This document shows, piece by piece, positions 37,591 to 49,879 of a stretch of DNA of 64,000 nt. How positions within the stretch are numbered: the stretch's first letter is position 1; every line of letters starts with the position of its first letter. The notes beneath the pieces were generated by a model that was not told the origin of the DNA, did not search any database, and saw nothing but the letters and a program-made list of their open reading frames with translations. Both the position numbers and the translations under genes were made by a program. This DNA is from Artemisia argyi (taxonomy: Eukaryota > Streptophyta > Magnoliopsida > Asterales > Asteraceae): the NCBI GenBank assembly GCA_030686995.1, contig CM060692.1, positions 123,623,296 to 123,687,295 on the forward strand, written 5' to 3'.

Positions 37591-38730
37591 GAATACCTCC
37601 ATTTCCATTGTTTGGTAAACCAAAGAAAATAAAAACGGAGATTTGAAAGTCCCTCGAGAAATATTGTCTTTGTAATTTGATTTCTCTTGATTCTCTATGA
37701 TTGGTGTGGAATTGTGGGTTACACCTGAGAATTTGAGTTGGCAACAAAATAACGAAACACGTGCCATCTCATTTTCACTTTGCGAATATTTATATAATAA
37801 CTAATTAACTATATAATAATTCAATGAAAGTATTTTTAGAATGAAAGAACTCAAGGAAAGTTTGAGGTGATTATATTTAGCGTGAAAATTCGTTTCATTT
37901 ATATGACTATTCAACATAAAATCACTAGAACAATAGATATTCAAATTTAGTTGATTCCAGTTAATGATATCATTATTTATATTAACGAGTTTTTGTTTTT
38001 TTTATGTTTTTTTTTTTGTTGTTTTTTTTGTGTTTTTTTGTTTTTTTAAATGTGATTTTCTCATTAAACAAAACAGATGTATTGCATAAAATAATTTATT
38101 TCTTATTTCTCGGGTCAAGTCTCTGTTGTTACCAAACAATGGAATTCTTCAAAATTCTCTACTGATTTCTATTATCTGAATTTCTAATCTCTGCTTCATT
38201 TCATTTCCATAAATTTCTCTCTACCAAACGTGCCCTTAGGGTAAATGGTGGGGATTGAGTGGATTATAGGGCACAAATTTTTTTCTCTCTATCTCTCTCT
38301 ACTTTATACATTTAAATATAATGAATATAATATTAAAGTTACATATAAATTTATAAAATAATAATATATCTTTTTATAATATTTTTTCTCTTTCCTACAT
38401 CAAATTCAAATCCAAATATAAATCCAAATCTTAATCCTAATCTAAATCCAAATCCTAAACCCGTCTACAAACCAAACGGACCCTTAGATTAGGGTATGTT
38501 TGGCGAAATGGGTTGGGGTTGGGGCTAGGGATGGGACTTTATATTATAAGCCGAAATTAAAATTTGTATTTTTATAAATTTGTTTGTCAAATAGGTTGAG
38601 GCCGGGGCTTATTATTGCAAAATTATTAAAAATGATATAATTAAATGAGTTTTATATATGTTAGATATTTTTATGGTTAAATAAGTAATTTACTCTTCAA
38701 AAGCCCTGGGCTAAAGTTTTTAGCCCTTTT

Positions 38731-41700
38731 TGTAACAATTCACAATTTCAGGTTAACTTTTATTCCCGAAATTTTACTATTCACTTTTACTATTCACTTT
38801 TCACTATTCATCTCAGAAAATTTTATTTCATATTCTCGTAAGTTAAACTATTTTAACGATAATCCGAGAGTTTGACGCTCGTCGGATCATTTCTGCAAAA
38901 ATCACAAAGCCGTGTCCGAGATTTACTTTTAGGTTTAAACGTCCTTCCAGCATCCCGATATATCCATAAAACATTATAAACAATAGAAATATGATTTTCT
39001 ATCATTTTATGACAATTCCAAAAGTTTTGGAATTTTACGTTTTCCAGTTCAGCGTTTTACGCGAATTACGCGTTTTAGACCCGTGTTTCCAGTTTTTAGC
39101 AGGGTTTTACCACCCCAATGGAACCTACCACTCATTTTATATTTTATTATGGAGTATTTTGACAAGTTTAATCATTCCTCCAAGTTTCGTATTTTTACGA
39201 TACCCGGTTTTACGTTTTGTGACGTAACAACTTACGGTTTGCATTTTACGGAGTCAAAACATACTAGATATCTTGGATAATATCATCAAAAGTCCACACC
39301 TTGTTCCCCAAGCATATGAACCGCCACTAGGAGGGGGGATTCACACTATGTGGCTCAATCTCATGCTTTATGCCTTAAGATGTTAACATGTGTTAACCTT
39401 GGTGAGCAAGTGTTGACAAGTCAATGAAAGTAACCTCCTCATGGACCTATAAATACCCCCTCCCCTCCCCTTTGTTGCCGTCCACTTCCACACACACCAA
39501 CACCATATCCTTTGCTCTTTTCCTTCTAGTTTCATGCATGATTCAAGTGCTTCTTCAAGGTTGAAACCCTAGTTTGATCTTAGGTTCTCAAAACACTTCC
39601 ATAACCTCATACTTTGGTGATTTCTCTTGAGTTTGAATCCACTCAAGTCACCTCAACCTTCATCATCCATCTTTCAAGATTACAAGGGTAGAAAGATTGC
39701 ATGAAGTGAAGTGGGTTGAAGTAAGTCTATCAAAGTCCTTTTCCTTACATGTTAACTTCCTTTCATCTTTGAAAGCCAAAAGTTGTAAGCCAAACCCTAA
39801 CATGATTCTTGTTAAATAATCATATTCATGTTATTTACATATTATTTGTGCTATATTATGTCTTGTATTCATGTCCATGATGTATAAAAGTGAGTAAAAC
39901 AAGTTATTGTACATGATTGATAAGACAAGTTACTATAACAAGCAAACTAGTGACTTTCTTGGTAAGACCTGATCAAAATGGTAAAAATATGATATTTTAT
40001 CATTACATATTACAGTAGAGGACTTAACAAGGAAACCGTAGCAATTTGAACCACCCAAAACGAGTATACGAGTCAAAAGTTACGCCCATTTGAAGTTACC
40101 AAAGATTTCCGGCAAAACTGCCTAAATAGCATTCTGATCAAATTTTGATTTTGAAAGTCCCACTTCTGGTCCGATTCATCAAAAAGTTAAAACACGAAAG
40201 TTTTCCGGAACGACGTTTTCGTTCAGGAACAAAGAAGCTCGAGCCCTGAAAACGCTTTCCGAGTGATAAATTCTTCAAATTCTTAAACAGCCCATTTTTA
40301 GGCGAAAGTCACTAGATTATGGTTATACTTTGAAAGGAACAAGAGGTCTTATGACCTATAATCAAGACCACCACCATGGCTAGAGCCAAGGTTGTGTCTC
40401 ATGACCTTGGAACAAGGACCAAAGGTCATGGCTAGGCCATGACGAAATGACCATACCAACTTACATAGGCGTAAACATGAAACAATGAATTAGGCGATAA
40501 CTTGAACAAGCAATTTGGATCTACTTCACTTAAAAAGGAACCATGAGATATTACAAAGAGAAAATGGTCATACAAGACTTATGAAACTACCCCTAATAAC
40601 AATCTTCATGTACAAATAAACTTTCCTAAGTTTATTCAAATATCGGACATGTAACCTTTCGGATCAAAACTTATATCTATATATTTCATCAACTACTACA
40701 ATAGTAGGGAGCCTCATGTGAGGAGTTCATTATGTAAGCCATCGAGTTGAGTTGTGGATTTATGAGTTAAAGTGTCCTGGCTCCTCGAACGCTTACTAAC
40801 ATGACTTCTGAATTATGTCGGCCCGAACGGTAGTAAACGATATACAAGACATACATGTTTCATGAATCATTTCTTTCAAAGACTTACATTATACATCATA
40901 CCACATCATGGACTAAATGCAAGATATATATATATATATATATAGGCACTACTTCATATTCTTTACTCCGATCCTAAGTCGCAACATTCTAATATAGGTT
41001 GCTCGTAGAAACCTTCGCGATTCGACCATCACATTCATTACTTGATATCTTACTTAAGGTGAGTTCATAGCCCACTTTACATTACTTCAATGTTTTACAA
41101 ACCCTTGGGGGGAATACATGCTATTATTTTTCTACTCGAACACAATGCTTTCTACTGTATGCTATTCGACCATGTTTTATTATCACTAAGTAACATCCTT
41201 GCCAAACCAAGATCCCTTATTATGAACCATTTAATCACTTGCGAGGGTTACTTGCAAGTGAGCGCGAATATTGTGAATAGGCCTATTGGGATTGACGAAT
41301 CCCATTTGTTTTGACTAAGTTCAAACAAATGCATTAATATTTGAGACATTAGGTATGACGGCAAAGTACCTACCGGGATAAATCTGCCGATCGATATTGG
41401 TACACGTTAATGTTTTGGTGTCATAAGCTTAGTGAATTAATAACCTTTCCGGGCATATAACAACGTAGCCTACATGTTTTGTTTTCCAAACTATGAGTGT
41501 GAGTCTATAGCTCACACTACGATTATTGTGTTCAAACGATTTAACTACAAACACTACGATTATTGTGTTCAAACGATTTAACTACAAACACTACGATTAT
41601 TGTGTTCAACGATTTAACTACCAACACATTGTGTTCAAACATTAAACAAACTCTATGAATATCACTCAACCTTTGTGTTGACCTCTCAAGCATGTATTTC

Positions 41701-41968
41701 AGGTTCATGACGATCAAGGATGGCACGGAAGGACACGGATACTCAAGAAAGCTATAAATTTTATTATCATTCAAAAACTCAATTATTATACATTGTAAAC
41801 ATGAAACCATTTGGGACCTCATTTTGTAATCTCTGATATTTATACAATTTGAATGATAAATCTTTTAAAACGACTCAATTGGAGTTCGTTTTCTATTATT
41901 GTGACTATTGTGCCGTCGAGTAACACCCAATTTGAATTCCGCTGCAATCATGAATTGGGGGTGTTACA
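38731..41968 (+). repeat. 5' LTR of the Tekay-like element
   Basis: 3238 bp. A TATA box CTATAAATA lies at 39447-39456 after a GACAAGTCAATG stretch, followed by pyrimidine-rich leader. Includes three 37-bp tandem units (CACTACGATTATTGTGTTCA...) from 41515, a TA microsatellite near 40925, and short ORFs that are duplicated in the other LTR and have no recognisable content. Confidence 0.93.
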
Positions 41969-41970
41969 GA

Positions 41971-41984
41971 TTGGTACCAGAGCC
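41971..41984 (+). other. Primer-binding site, initiator tRNA-Met type
   Basis: TTGGTACCAGAGCC lies two bases after the LTR end; TGGTACCAGAGC is the usual plant initiator-Met primer site. Confidence 0.85.
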
Positions 41985-42388
41985 ATGGTTATAGAGAAAC
42001 GGGTCTAATTGAGACCTAAACTATAACTACAATCACAAACAAAAACATTTTATAGCCTTCCGCTCTCCGTGTCTTCCATCCTCCAGACGATTATGGACTT
42101 AGTAAGCATGTTATGATACACAAACATATTAGTATATTCATATATACCCATTTTGGAGCATTTCCCTGTAGACATTGTATGCTACACAAACATAATTGCA
42201 TATTAATATATGTACCCTAAACATAATTGAGCATTTCCTCGTAAGCATTAGTATATTGATATATAAACTCGGTTTATTTTCAATCATTCATCTAAACAAT
42301 GGACTAAACATATCTGCATATGCCTATTCTAGGGCATTTCGACACAATCACACTCTCCCAATCATGTTCCTACTCCAACATTTTATGT

Positions 42389-42710
42389 CCAAGACATTGT
42401 AACTGATTGCAATGGTCTTTCCTATTTTCCAAGACATTGTGAGATACAATGGTCTCATTCATTTTCCAAGACATTGTGAGATACAATGGTCTCATTCACT
42501 TTTCAAGACATTGTGAGATACAATGGTTTCATTCATTTTCCAAGACATTGTGAGATACAATGGTTTTCCAAGACATTGTATTATACAATGGTCTTAACCA
42601 TTTCTCAAATGTTTTGAGTCACACAATGGTCTAACCTACTTCCCAGACATTGTGAATTGCACAATGGTCTAACCTACTTCCGAGACATTGTGTTTTGTGC
42701 AAATGGTCTC
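42389..42710 (+). repeat. Tandem array of nine hairpin-forming units
   Basis: Units of about 28-40 bp carry AGACATTGT, a 5-10 base spacer and ACAATGGTCT. Each unit is therefore a small inverted repeat (CATTGT/ACAATG). Nine units are counted; central ones (GACATTGTGAGATACAATGG) are nearly identical and outer ones diverge. It lies in the interior of the gypsy element where gag should be. Confidence 0.85.
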
Positions 42711-43559
42711 TAGAATTATTCCATCACATCATCATTATCATTTCTTATGATATCAAAAACCCGTCACAATCTATCGATTTCTATATAGAAATATGAGATT
42801 TCTAAAGGACAAACAAATCCATCACCTACAAAAGCTGAAGTTCAGCTCTACATTCATCAAAGTTTTCTTCTGAAACCTTCATTGTTAAAAGTTCGTGATC
42901 CTGGCCAAGTATGTTCTATTTTAGAACTACTTAAAACTTCCTTTCCATACGTACCTACCCGTACTATCTTCTATGCGATGGAATATGAAAACATACGTTA
43001 CAAGTCTTGTATGGGCGGGACTTGCAACTTAAGGGTTGACATCGCCTTTGTTTAGTGGACAATTTCCCGAAAGCAACGGACATATCAAAAGTATACCTAA
43101 TTTAGGTATTTGAAAATTTTATCGAACCTTGGCTAAATATAGACTAGTCACCTATATTTAACCTAGGGACAATGGAATATAGTCTGACTAACTATATTCG
43201 ACTTAAAATTTCCAAATACTGAGAGTAGTTGTACTAGGGTTATGTTTAGATTGATTTCCTACATGAACACGATAAACCACCAGAATACATTAAAACAATC
43301 TAGAGACACGATAGTGCCTTACCACTCAGCGAAATCTTAACACCTTATTTGTTTGATCTAAATTCATTCTTGAAAATTTTCATTTATGAGATAATCCGAA
43401 CTACTATCTTGGGATAGTTATCAATTATTCTCTTCATCCTGTAGAAGTACCATCCTGTTTAGGATACCATTCCATCATAAACCTTTAAAATCTCTTAAGA
43501 TTTTCAAAGCAAACTTGACATCTCTACCAATATTAACATTAAGCATACACTAAGCACTT

Positions 43560-44510
43560 TTGTTCATCAACATATCACAACATTACCTTCACAACCGTGG
43601 CAAACACAAGTCCAAATACTCCATACATCCAAGATCTGATAAGATGTATCATGATCTTAAACTACTCTATTGGTGGCCAAACATGAAAGCCGATATTGCA
43701 ACATACGTTAGCAAATGTCTTACATGCTCCAATGTAAAAGCCGAACATCAAAAACCATCCGGTCCATTGCAACAACCAGAGATTCCTATGTGGAAATAGG
43801 AAAGAGTTACTATGGACTTCATTACCAAGCTCCCATAGACATCAAGCGGTTATGACTCCATTTGGGTCATAGTTGATCGTCTCACAAAATCCGCACACTT
43901 TATACCAATCAAAGAGACTTACAAAATGGAACAACTTACTCGACTGTACGTCAAAGAAATAGTCTCAAGACATGGTGCACCGATATTCATCATATCGGAC
44001 CGAGATGGTAGATTTACTTCCAATTTCTGGCAGTCCCTCCAGGACACCTTTGGAACAAATCTAGACATGAGTACAGTGTATCATTCTCAGACCGATGGTC
44101 AGAGTAAACGAAACATTAAAACACTTGAAGACATGCTTCGAGCTTGTATAATAGACTTTGGAAAAGGATGGGATACTCATCTACCATTAGTCGAATTTTC
44201 CTACAATAACAGCTATCATACAATTATTAAAGCAGCTTCATTTGAAGCACTTTGCGGTCGAAAGTGTCGTTCACCTGCTTGTTGAGCTGAAGTGGGGGAA
44301 GTTCAACTCACTGGTCCAGAACTTATTCGTGAAACAACGGATAAGATTGTACAAATCAGAAGTCGACCACAAGCCGCAAGAGATCGACAGAAAAGTTATG
44401 CCGACACACGACGCAGAACCCTAGAATTCCAAGTTAGAGATAGGGTTATGCAAAAAGTATCGCCTTGGAAAGATTTGATACCTACATTACATTGCTCGGG
44501 TATGGTTTGA
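43560..44510 (+). pseudogene. Tekay-like gypsy integrase remnant
   Basis: One frame carries the HHCC zinc domain ([27 protein letters not shown]), first catalytic Asp (TMDFITKLP), second ([12 protein letters not shown]) and the GQSxR segment where the third acidic residue should be, but it reads GQSKRN: Glu is Lys. Stops interrupt at 43797 and 43836 (TAG) and 44283 (TGA); two fall at conserved Trp codons. It ends near VMQKVSPWK without the C-terminal chromodomain. Inactive. Confidence 0.9.
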
Positions 44511-44600
44511 TACCTACATTACATTGCTCGGGTATGGCTTGATACCTACATTACATTGCTCGGGTATGGCATGATACCTACATTATATTCGCCACAAGAA
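44474..44600. repeat. 32-bp tandem repeat
   Basis: Units starting TTTGATACCTACATTACATT begin at 44474, 44506, 44538 and (partial) 44570, nearly identical, replacing the expected end of integrase. Confidence 0.9.
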
Positions 44601-44705
44601 TCCTACATCATATTCACCACAAGAAATCCTATCTTTTCACCGACATCGCTTCAAACCATGACATAAACTAAACTTCGGGACGAAGTTCCCGTAAGGGGTA
44701 GAGAC

Positions 44706-47700
44706 TGTAACAATTCACAATTTCAGGTTAACTTTTATTCCCGAAATTTTACTATTCACTTTTACTATTCACTTTTCACTATTCATCTCAGAAAATTTTA
44801 TTTCATATTCTCGTAAGTTAAACTATTTTAACGATAATCCGAGAGTTTGACGCTCGTCGGATCATTTCTGCAAAAATCACAAAGCCGTGTCCGAGATTTA
44901 CTTTTAGGTTTAAACGTCCTTCCAGCATCCCGATATATCCATAAAACATTATAAACAATAAAAATATGATTTTCTATCATTTTATGACAATTCCAAAAGT
45001 TTTGGAATTTTACGTTTTCCAGTTCAGCGTTTTACGCGAATTACGCGTTTTAGACCCGTGTTTCCAGTTTTTAGCAGGGTTTTACCACCCCAATGGAACC
45101 TACCACTCATTTTATATTTTATTATGGAGTATTTTGACAAGTTTAATCATTCCTCCAAGTTTCGTATTTTTACGATACCCGGTTTTACGTTTTGTGACGT
45201 AACAACTTACGGTTTGCATTTTACGGAGTCAAAACATACTAGATATCTTGGATAATATCATCAAAAGTCCACACCTTGTTCCCCAAGCATATGAACCGCC
45301 ACTAGGAGGGGGGATTCACACTATGTGGCTCAATCTCATGCTTTATGCCTTAAGATGTTAACATGTGTTAACCTTGGTGAGCAAGTGTTGACAAGTCAAT
45401 GAAAGTAACCTCCTCATGGACCTATAAATACCCCCTCCCCTCCCCTTTGTTGCCGTCCACTTCTACACACACCAACACTATATCCTTTGCTCTTTTCCTT
45501 CTAGTTTCATGCATGATTCAAGTACTTCTTCAAGGTTGAAACCCTAGTTTGATCTTAGGTTCTCAAAACACTTCCATAACCTCATACTTTGGTGATTTCT
45601 CTTGAGTTTGAATCCACTCAAGTCACCTCAACCTTCATCATCCATCTTTCAAGATTACAAGGGTAGAAAGATTGCATGAAGTGAAGTGGGTTGAAGCAAG
45701 TCTATCAAAGTCCTTTTCCTTACATGTTAACTTCCTTTCATCTTTGAAAGCCAAAAGTTGTAAGCCAAACCCTAACATGAATCTTGTTAAATAATCATAT
45801 TCATGTTATTTACATATTATTTGTGCTATATTATGTCTTGTATTCATGTCCATGATGTATAAAAGTGAGTAAAACAAGTTATTGTACATGATTGATAAGA
45901 CAAGTTACTATAACAAGCAAACTAGTGACTTTCTTGGTAAGACCTGATCAAAATGGTAAAAATATGATATTTGATCATTACATATTACAGTAGAGGACTT
46001 AACAAGGAAACCGTAGCAATTTGAACCACCCAAAACGAGTATACGAGTCAAAAGTTACGCCCATTTGAAGTTACCAAAGATTTCCGGCAAAACTGCCTAA
46101 ATAGCATTCTGATCAAATTTTGATTTTGAAAGTCCCACTTCTGGTCCGATTCATCAAAAAGTTAAAACACGAAAGTTGTCCGGAACGACGTTTTCGTTCA
46201 GGAACAAAGAAGCTCGAGCCCTGAAAACGCTTTCCGAGTGATAAATTCTTCAAATTCTTAAACAGCCCATTTTTAGGCGAAAGTCACTAGATTATGGTTA
46301 TACTTTGAAAGGAACAAGAGGTCTTATGACCTATAATCAAGACCACCACCATGGCTAGAGCCAAGGTTGTGTCTCATGACCTTGGAACAAGGACCAAAGG
46401 TCATGGCTAGGCCATGACGAAATGACCATACCAACTTACATAGGCGTAAACATGAAACAATGAATTAGGCGATAACTTGAACAAGCAATTTGGATCTACT
46501 TCACTTAAAAAGGAACCATGAGATATTACAAAGAGAAAATGGTCATACAAGACTTATGAAACTACCCCTAATAACAATCTTCATGTACAAATAAACTTTC
46601 CTAAGTTTATTCAAATATCGGACATGTAACCTTTCGGATCAAAACTTATATCTATATATTTCATCAACTACTACAATAGTAGGGAGCCTCATGTGAGGAG
46701 TTCATTATGTAAGCCGTCGAGTTGAGTTGTGGATTTACGAGTTAAAGTGTCCTGGCTCCTCGAACGCTTACTAACATGACTTCTGAATTATGTCGGCCCG
46801 AACGGTAGTAAACGATATACAAGACATACATGTTTCATGAATCATTTCTTTCAAAGACTTACATTATACATCATACCACATCATGGACTAAATGCAAGAT
46901 ATATATATATATAGGCACTACTTCATATTCTTTACTCCGATCCTAAGTCGCAACATTCTAATATAGGTTGCTCGTAGAAACCTTCGCGATTCGACCATCA
47001 CATTCATTACTTGATATCTTACTTAAGGTGAGTTCATAGCCCCACTTTACATTACTTCAATGTTTTACAAACCCTTGGGGGGAATACATGCTATTATTTT
47101 TCTACTCGAACACAATGCTTTCTACTGTATGCTATTCGACCATGTTTTATTATCACTAAGTAACATCCTTGCCAAACCAAGATCCCTTATTATGAACCAT
47201 TTAATCACTTGCGAGGGTTACTTGCAAGTGAGCGCGAATATTGTGAATAGGCCTATTGGGATTGACGAATCCCATTTGTTTTGACTAAGTTCAAACAAAT
47301 GCATTAATATTTGAGACATTAGGTATGACGGCAAAGTACCTACCGGGATAAATCTGCCGATCGATATTGGTACACGTTAATGTTTTGGTGTCATAAGCTT
47401 AGTGAATTAATAACCTTTCCGGGCATATAACAACGTAGCCTACATGTTTTGTTTTCCAAACTATGAGTGTGAGTCTATAGCTCACACTACGATTATTGTG
47501 TTCAAACGATTTAACTACAAACACTACGATTATTGTGTTCAAACGATTTAACTACAAACACTACGATTATTGTGTTCAACGATTTAACTACCAACACATT
47601 GTGTTCAAACATTAAACAAACTCTATGAATATCACTCAACCTTTGTGTTGACCTCTCAAGCATGTATTTCAGGTTCATGACGATCAAGGATGGCACAGAA

Positions 47701-47938
47701 GGACACGGATACTTAAGAAAGCTATAAATTTTATTATCATTCAAAAACTCAATTATTATACATTGTAAACATGGAACCATTTGGGACCTCATTTTGTAAT
47801 CTCTGATATTTATACAATTTGAATGATAAATCTTTTAAAACGACTCAATTGGAGTTCGTTTTCTGTTATTGTGACTATTGTGCCGTCGAGTAACACCCAG
47901 TTTGAATTCCGCTGCAATCATGAATTGGGGGTGTTACA
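44706..47938 (+). repeat. 3' LTR of the Tekay-like element
   Basis: 3233 bp, over 99% identical by eye to 38731-41968; TATA box CTATAAATA at 45422-45430. Shorter TA run near 46899. Confidence 0.93.
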
Positions 47939-48084
47939 CTTTTTATGGGGGTAAAGCTTTTGGCTGACTTGTTTTATAAGCTATTCCTTAAGCCCCATGA
48001 AAAATAAGACTTATTTTATTAGCCGACTTATTTTAAAAGCCCAAGCCCTTATAAGCCCTATATAAGCCCTTGCCAAATACAGCC

Positions 48085-48174
48085 TAAGATTTGGATTAGA
48101 ATTTAGGATTAGGATTTTGATTTGAATTTAATTTAAGAAAAAGAAGATATATTATAAAATATTAATTGTTATTT

Positions 48175-48268
<94 letters not shown>

Positions 48269-48487
48269 TTTGATTAATTATATTTAAATTGAAATATCAT
48301 AGATATACAGAGAAAAAAAGAAATGGGTCTCATAATTCACTCAAATACCACCAAGTATCTTATGATTTGAGGATGGTTGATTTTAAGGGTGTCAACCTCA
48401 ATTTTAAAACCTCTGTTACTTACCAAACATAGGTTTTAATGTATATTTGAGTCTAATCCTATCAAAAGTTCCTAACCAAACAGGCCC
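48085..48487. mobile_element. Inverted second copy (partial) of the TIR element at 24308-38483
   Basis: The complement of this segment begins GGGCCTGTTTGGTTAGG with TTA outside (48488-48490) and matches 24975-25081 joined to 38239-38450 over its length, including GAGGTTTTAAAATTG and AAATCCAAATCTTA-like words. Its far end is cut by the element ending at 48084. Contains an 80-base (TA)n run at about 48181-48263. Confidence 0.6.
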
Positions 48488-48831
48488 TTAATAATTCCTA
48501 TAATAATCTTTATCAAATATTCTAGAGAATGAATATTATAAAAAAAAAAATCGAGTAAAATACATCGTTCATACTTAAACTTGTCCCAAAACATCATCAA
48601 TTTTTCCCCCTTTCACCAGAGGTTCCTATTCCATGTTTTTTAATCATGTTCAGTCCATTTGACTGTTATTTTTCGGTCAACTCAAAATAGGTCAGGGCAT
48701 AATCGTCTTTTTACTATTGCATATTAGTTAAAGTTGTTTTACAGTGTTTCCGTTTCTCTATATTTCTTCTACCTTAATTTTCATCCTTAGTTATCATCCC
48801 TAAACTTTCCCTAAAACATTTCTTCTCCAAA
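48488..48831. other. Intergenic sequence before the GRF relic
   Basis: AT-rich, no ORF. A stretch beginning about 48554 (AAAATACATCGTTCATACTTAAAC) looks like the end of an old dispersed repeat; unassigned. Confidence 0.35.
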
Positions 48832-49215
48832 ATGGTCCGTTGCTGGTGTGGTAGGCAAGCAATAGTTCACACATCGTAGACAACGATAAATTTAGAGTGT
48901 CGATTCAATGCTTGTCCATATCAAGTAAGTGCATGTTAAGATTATTTTTGTTTTTTCATTATTAGCAAAGTACATAGTAACAATGGTGGTTGTTTAATGA
49001 CTTGCCATTTTCAAGATTAGGGGTCTTCTTGTCGGTTCATACGATAGTATGCTCCGAAAATGAGTACTCATTCAAGAATGATCATACTAGGCCTTTTGAG
49101 GGGGAGAAATGAGCTTGAGGTACAATTACAAGCTACGCAAGCCGATGTGTGGAAGTGAAAGGTTTACCTGCTGCTCAGTTGGATCTTGTTCTTGATCGTT
49201 TATATACTTGGTTAA
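48832..49215 (+). pseudogene. GRF-type zinc-finger small membrane protein, broken
   Basis: Two recognisable pieces. At 48832 an ATG begins MVRCWCGRQAIVHTS, the CxCG start of a GRF zinc finger, followed by an in-frame TAG and then INLECRFNACPY, the usual N-x-x-R-F-x-x-C half. After an intron-like gap with GT at the start, 49078-49215 reads GLLRGRNELEVQLQATQADVWK, a TGA, then a hydrophobic helix (VYLLLSWILFLIVYIL). Short GRF proteins with a C-terminal membrane helix are common in plants. Both parts contain stops and the middle is missing. Confidence 0.6.
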
Positions 49216-49352
49216 CTCTTTAGCTTTTATGTATGATGGTAATGGTATTTTGTGTTTTGTAGAAATGTAAGCACTTGTTAGGCCATAATATTTGTGTAAT
49301 AACCTTGATCAAAAAATGATGTAGTATGTACTAACTTTACACTCTCTTTAAT

Positions 49353-49879
49353 TGTAACACCCCAAATGTTGGTTCAACGGATACGGCGTTGGTACACAAC
49401 ACAAGCGTAAGAAAATGAAAATATGACATCCATCTTAAATAAAACATTTATCCAACATTTAAAATTTACATTTATTTAAAAGTAAGGGAATAAGGCCAAA
49501 AGAAAAACATAAAATATATCCCAAACAGGTTATCAGAGTCTAAATTGACCCATAAACCATGCCGTTTGCTAAGAAATCAAATGCGGAGGAGTTTTCCAAA
49601 GGTTAACCATTTCCATTCCAAAAATAAATCATTTCCATTTCCAAAAATAATCTCATTTCAGCCCTTTCAAAAGAGTTTGGTATCATCATTCGTGTAATAA
49701 GAGATGACACAGACTCAAGAGTACACATGCCAACAAGGAAAAAAACACCGGAATTTATGCGGAGAGTATTGACGAGAACTCGAGTCAAGAAGAGATGTCG
49801 AAGAGGAGTCAAGAAGAGATGACGAAGAGAAACATATCAAATAAGATGAGTCATAATCCCATTTAACTACATAAACATA
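49353..49879. other. LTR-like fragment and unassigned sequence
   Basis: TGTAACACCCC at 49355 looks like the start of a gypsy LTR, but no partner end or repeat is present. Around 49790-49830 GTCAAGAAGAGATG-like words repeat. Nothing else supported. Confidence 0.3.

Larger units (their letters stand above)
25082..38235. mobile_element. Tourist/Harbinger-like MITE split by a copia insertion
   Basis: Left terminus GGGTGTGTTTGGTAG (25082-25096) and right terminus CTACCAAACGTGCCC (38221-38235) are inverted repeats with three mismatches, flanked on both sides by TTA (25079-25081 and 38236-38238), the duplication typical of Harbinger-type elements. Without the copia element at 25126-37590 its length is about 0.7 kb. 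Removing it rejoins sequence of the outer element that matches the complement of 48360-48440. Confidence 0.75.
24308..38483. mobile_element. TIR DNA element (Harbinger-like), split by later insertions
   Basis: The ends GGGTCCGTTTGGTTTGTAG (24308-24326) and its exact complement (38465-38483) form perfect 19-bp terminal inverted repeats. The right flank is TTA and the left flank ATA, a possible decayed 3-bp duplication. What remains of the element is 24308-24334, about 24975-25081 and 38239-38483; a foldback, a further TIR element and a copia element have entered it. The right part is rich in AAATCCAAATC words. No transposase ORF is seen, so it is non-autonomous. Confidence 0.6.
38731..47938 (+). 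mobile_element. Ty3/gypsy element, Tekay/Del-like, complete ends but gutted interior
   Basis: Direct repeats 38731-41968 and 44706-47938 start TGTAACAATTC and end GGGGGTGTTACA. The duplication CTTTT flanks exactly (38726-38730 and 47939-47943). Primer-binding site TTGGTACCAGAGCC at 41971 (initiator tRNA-Met type); AAGGGGTAGAGA precedes the 3' LTR. By eye the 3.2-kb LTRs differ at only some 16-18 positions plus a TA-repeat length change. The 2.7-kb interior lacks gag, protease, reverse transcriptase and RNase H and keeps only a dead integrase. LTR size, ends and integrase type fit the Tekay/Del chromovirus lineage. Confidence 0.95.
38492..48084. mobile_element. TIR/MITE element split by the Tekay-like gypsy insertion
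   Basis: Left end GGGTATGTTTGGC (38492-38504) and right end GCCAAATACAGCC (48072-48084) are inverted repeats with two mismatches. Flanks are TTA on the left and TAA on the right, so the duplication is uncertain. Interior words AAGCCC/GGGCTT recur as inverted repeats, giving a palindromic element of about 0.4 kb once the gypsy element 38731-47938 is removed. Confidence 0.55.

Noticed and set aside
38991..39280. Short ORFs repeated at 44966-45255
   Set aside because: They are duplicated only because they lie in the LTRs; no domain or codon signal seen.
44474..44600. Possible CRISPR-like array
   Set aside because: Direct tandem repeat without spacers in a plant retroelement.
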